A stretch of DNA of 13,870 nucleotides from Vulcanimicrobiota bacterium (GTDB lineage Bacteria > Eremiobacterota > Eremiobacteria > Baltobacterales > Baltobacteraceae): NCBI GenBank assembly GCA_028287545.1, contig JAQBPL010000118.1, positions 1 through 13,870 on the forward strand, written 5' to 3'. Below, in pieces: positions 13,689-13,870 of this stretch; positions within the stretch are counted from its first letter, which is position 1; each line of letters opens with the position of its first letter. A model generated the notes under the pieces. It worked only from the letters and a program-made list of their open reading frames with translations. It had not been told where the DNA came from and did not search any database. The position numbers and the translations under genes were made by a program.

Positions 13689-13870
13689 CTACTTCGGCGC
13701 GCTGCCGAGTTTGAAAATCGCGACGGCGTCGCCGTACGGGAACAGCAGCTGGAAATTGCCGCCCGCGGCGACCGCGATGTACTGCTGTCCTTTGACGGTG
13801 TACGTGATCGGCGGTGCGTTGACGCCGGCGCCCAGATTGTAGCGCCACAAGCGCTTTCCGGTCGTCGCGT
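13689..13870 (-). CDS. PQQ-dependent dehydrogenase, C-terminal fragment
   Basis: The minus-strand frame is open from the window edge to TAG (13689-13691), giving the last 59 residues of a larger protein. It reads TTGKRLWRYNLGAGVNAPP, then ITYTVKGQQYIAVAAGGN and FPYGDAVAIFKLGSAPK. The L-W-x-[FY]-N-x-G-x-G-V-N-A-P-P-I-T-Y block followed by G-x-Q-Y-[IV]-A-V-A-A-G-G is the end of the eight-bladed propeller of quinoprotein alcohol/glucose dehydrogenases, where the last blade closes on the first. It would oxidise an alcohol or sugar in the periplasm. The active site lies outside the window. It is convergent with the FAH-family gene. Confidence 0.8.
   Translation of the reverse strand, partial: ATTGKRLWRYNLGAGVNAPPITYTVKGQQYIAVAAGGNFQLLFPYGDAVAIFKLGSAPK

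Overview
The window is about 13.9 kb of GC-rich bacterial DNA, densely coded, with many GTG/TTG starts, stop/start overlaps and a diderm signature (a TonB-dependent receptor). No rRNA, tRNA, CRISPR array or transposase gene is visible. My best taxonomic guess is an uncultured or poorly sampled soil/sediment lineage such as Candidatus Eremiobacterota (WPS-2). The guess rests on the style of the TonB receptor (carboxypeptidase-regulatory-like N-terminus), the dispersed palindromes containing 'CTTCGACAAGCTCAGGGTGAC'-like arms, and codon bias. It is inference, not proof.

Left part (1-6013). The window opens in the last 45 codons of an alpha/beta hydrolase. A VOC/glyoxalase-type gene follows, readable only by joining at least two frames, so it is a pseudogene or carries assembly errors. 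A large palindromic repeat comes next. Then four + strand genes are tightly packed: a TonB-dependent receptor, a GNAT acetyltransferase whose start overlaps the receptor stop, an aldo/keto reductase with an intact catalytic tetrad, and an MFS transporter whose TTG start lies inside the reductase gene.

Middle part (6012-9766). A second, more complex palindrome swallows the MFS stop codon. It is followed by an ATP-grasp protein (+) that converges, with an 18-bp overlap, on a secreted cytochrome c / Vgb-type beta-propeller fusion (-). A ketopantoate-reductase-family gene (-) lies next, and a third palindrome sits in the divergent intergenic region.

Right part (9780-13870). A glyoxylate carboligase (gcl) homologue is transcribed divergently from the reductase. 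Between them are plausible promoters for both genes and two inverted repeats that could be operators. Downstream on the same strand are a pair of overlapping DUF202 membrane proteins, an unrecognised 140-aa protein, and a fumarylacetoacetase-fold dehydratase-like enzyme whose start overlaps the stop of the 140-aa gene. The window ends in the C-terminus of a convergent PQQ-dependent dehydrogenase.

The right part suggests oxidation of small alcohols or sugar acids: a PQQ dehydrogenase, Gcl joining two glyoxylates, a 2-keto acid reductase and a 2-keto-3-deoxy acid dehydratase-like enzyme. The most notable observation is that this Gcl homologue carries Glu at position 51. That is the canonical thiamine-diphosphate activating residue which E. 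coli Gcl famously lacks (Val51), while the other Gcl-type active-site residues are retained.
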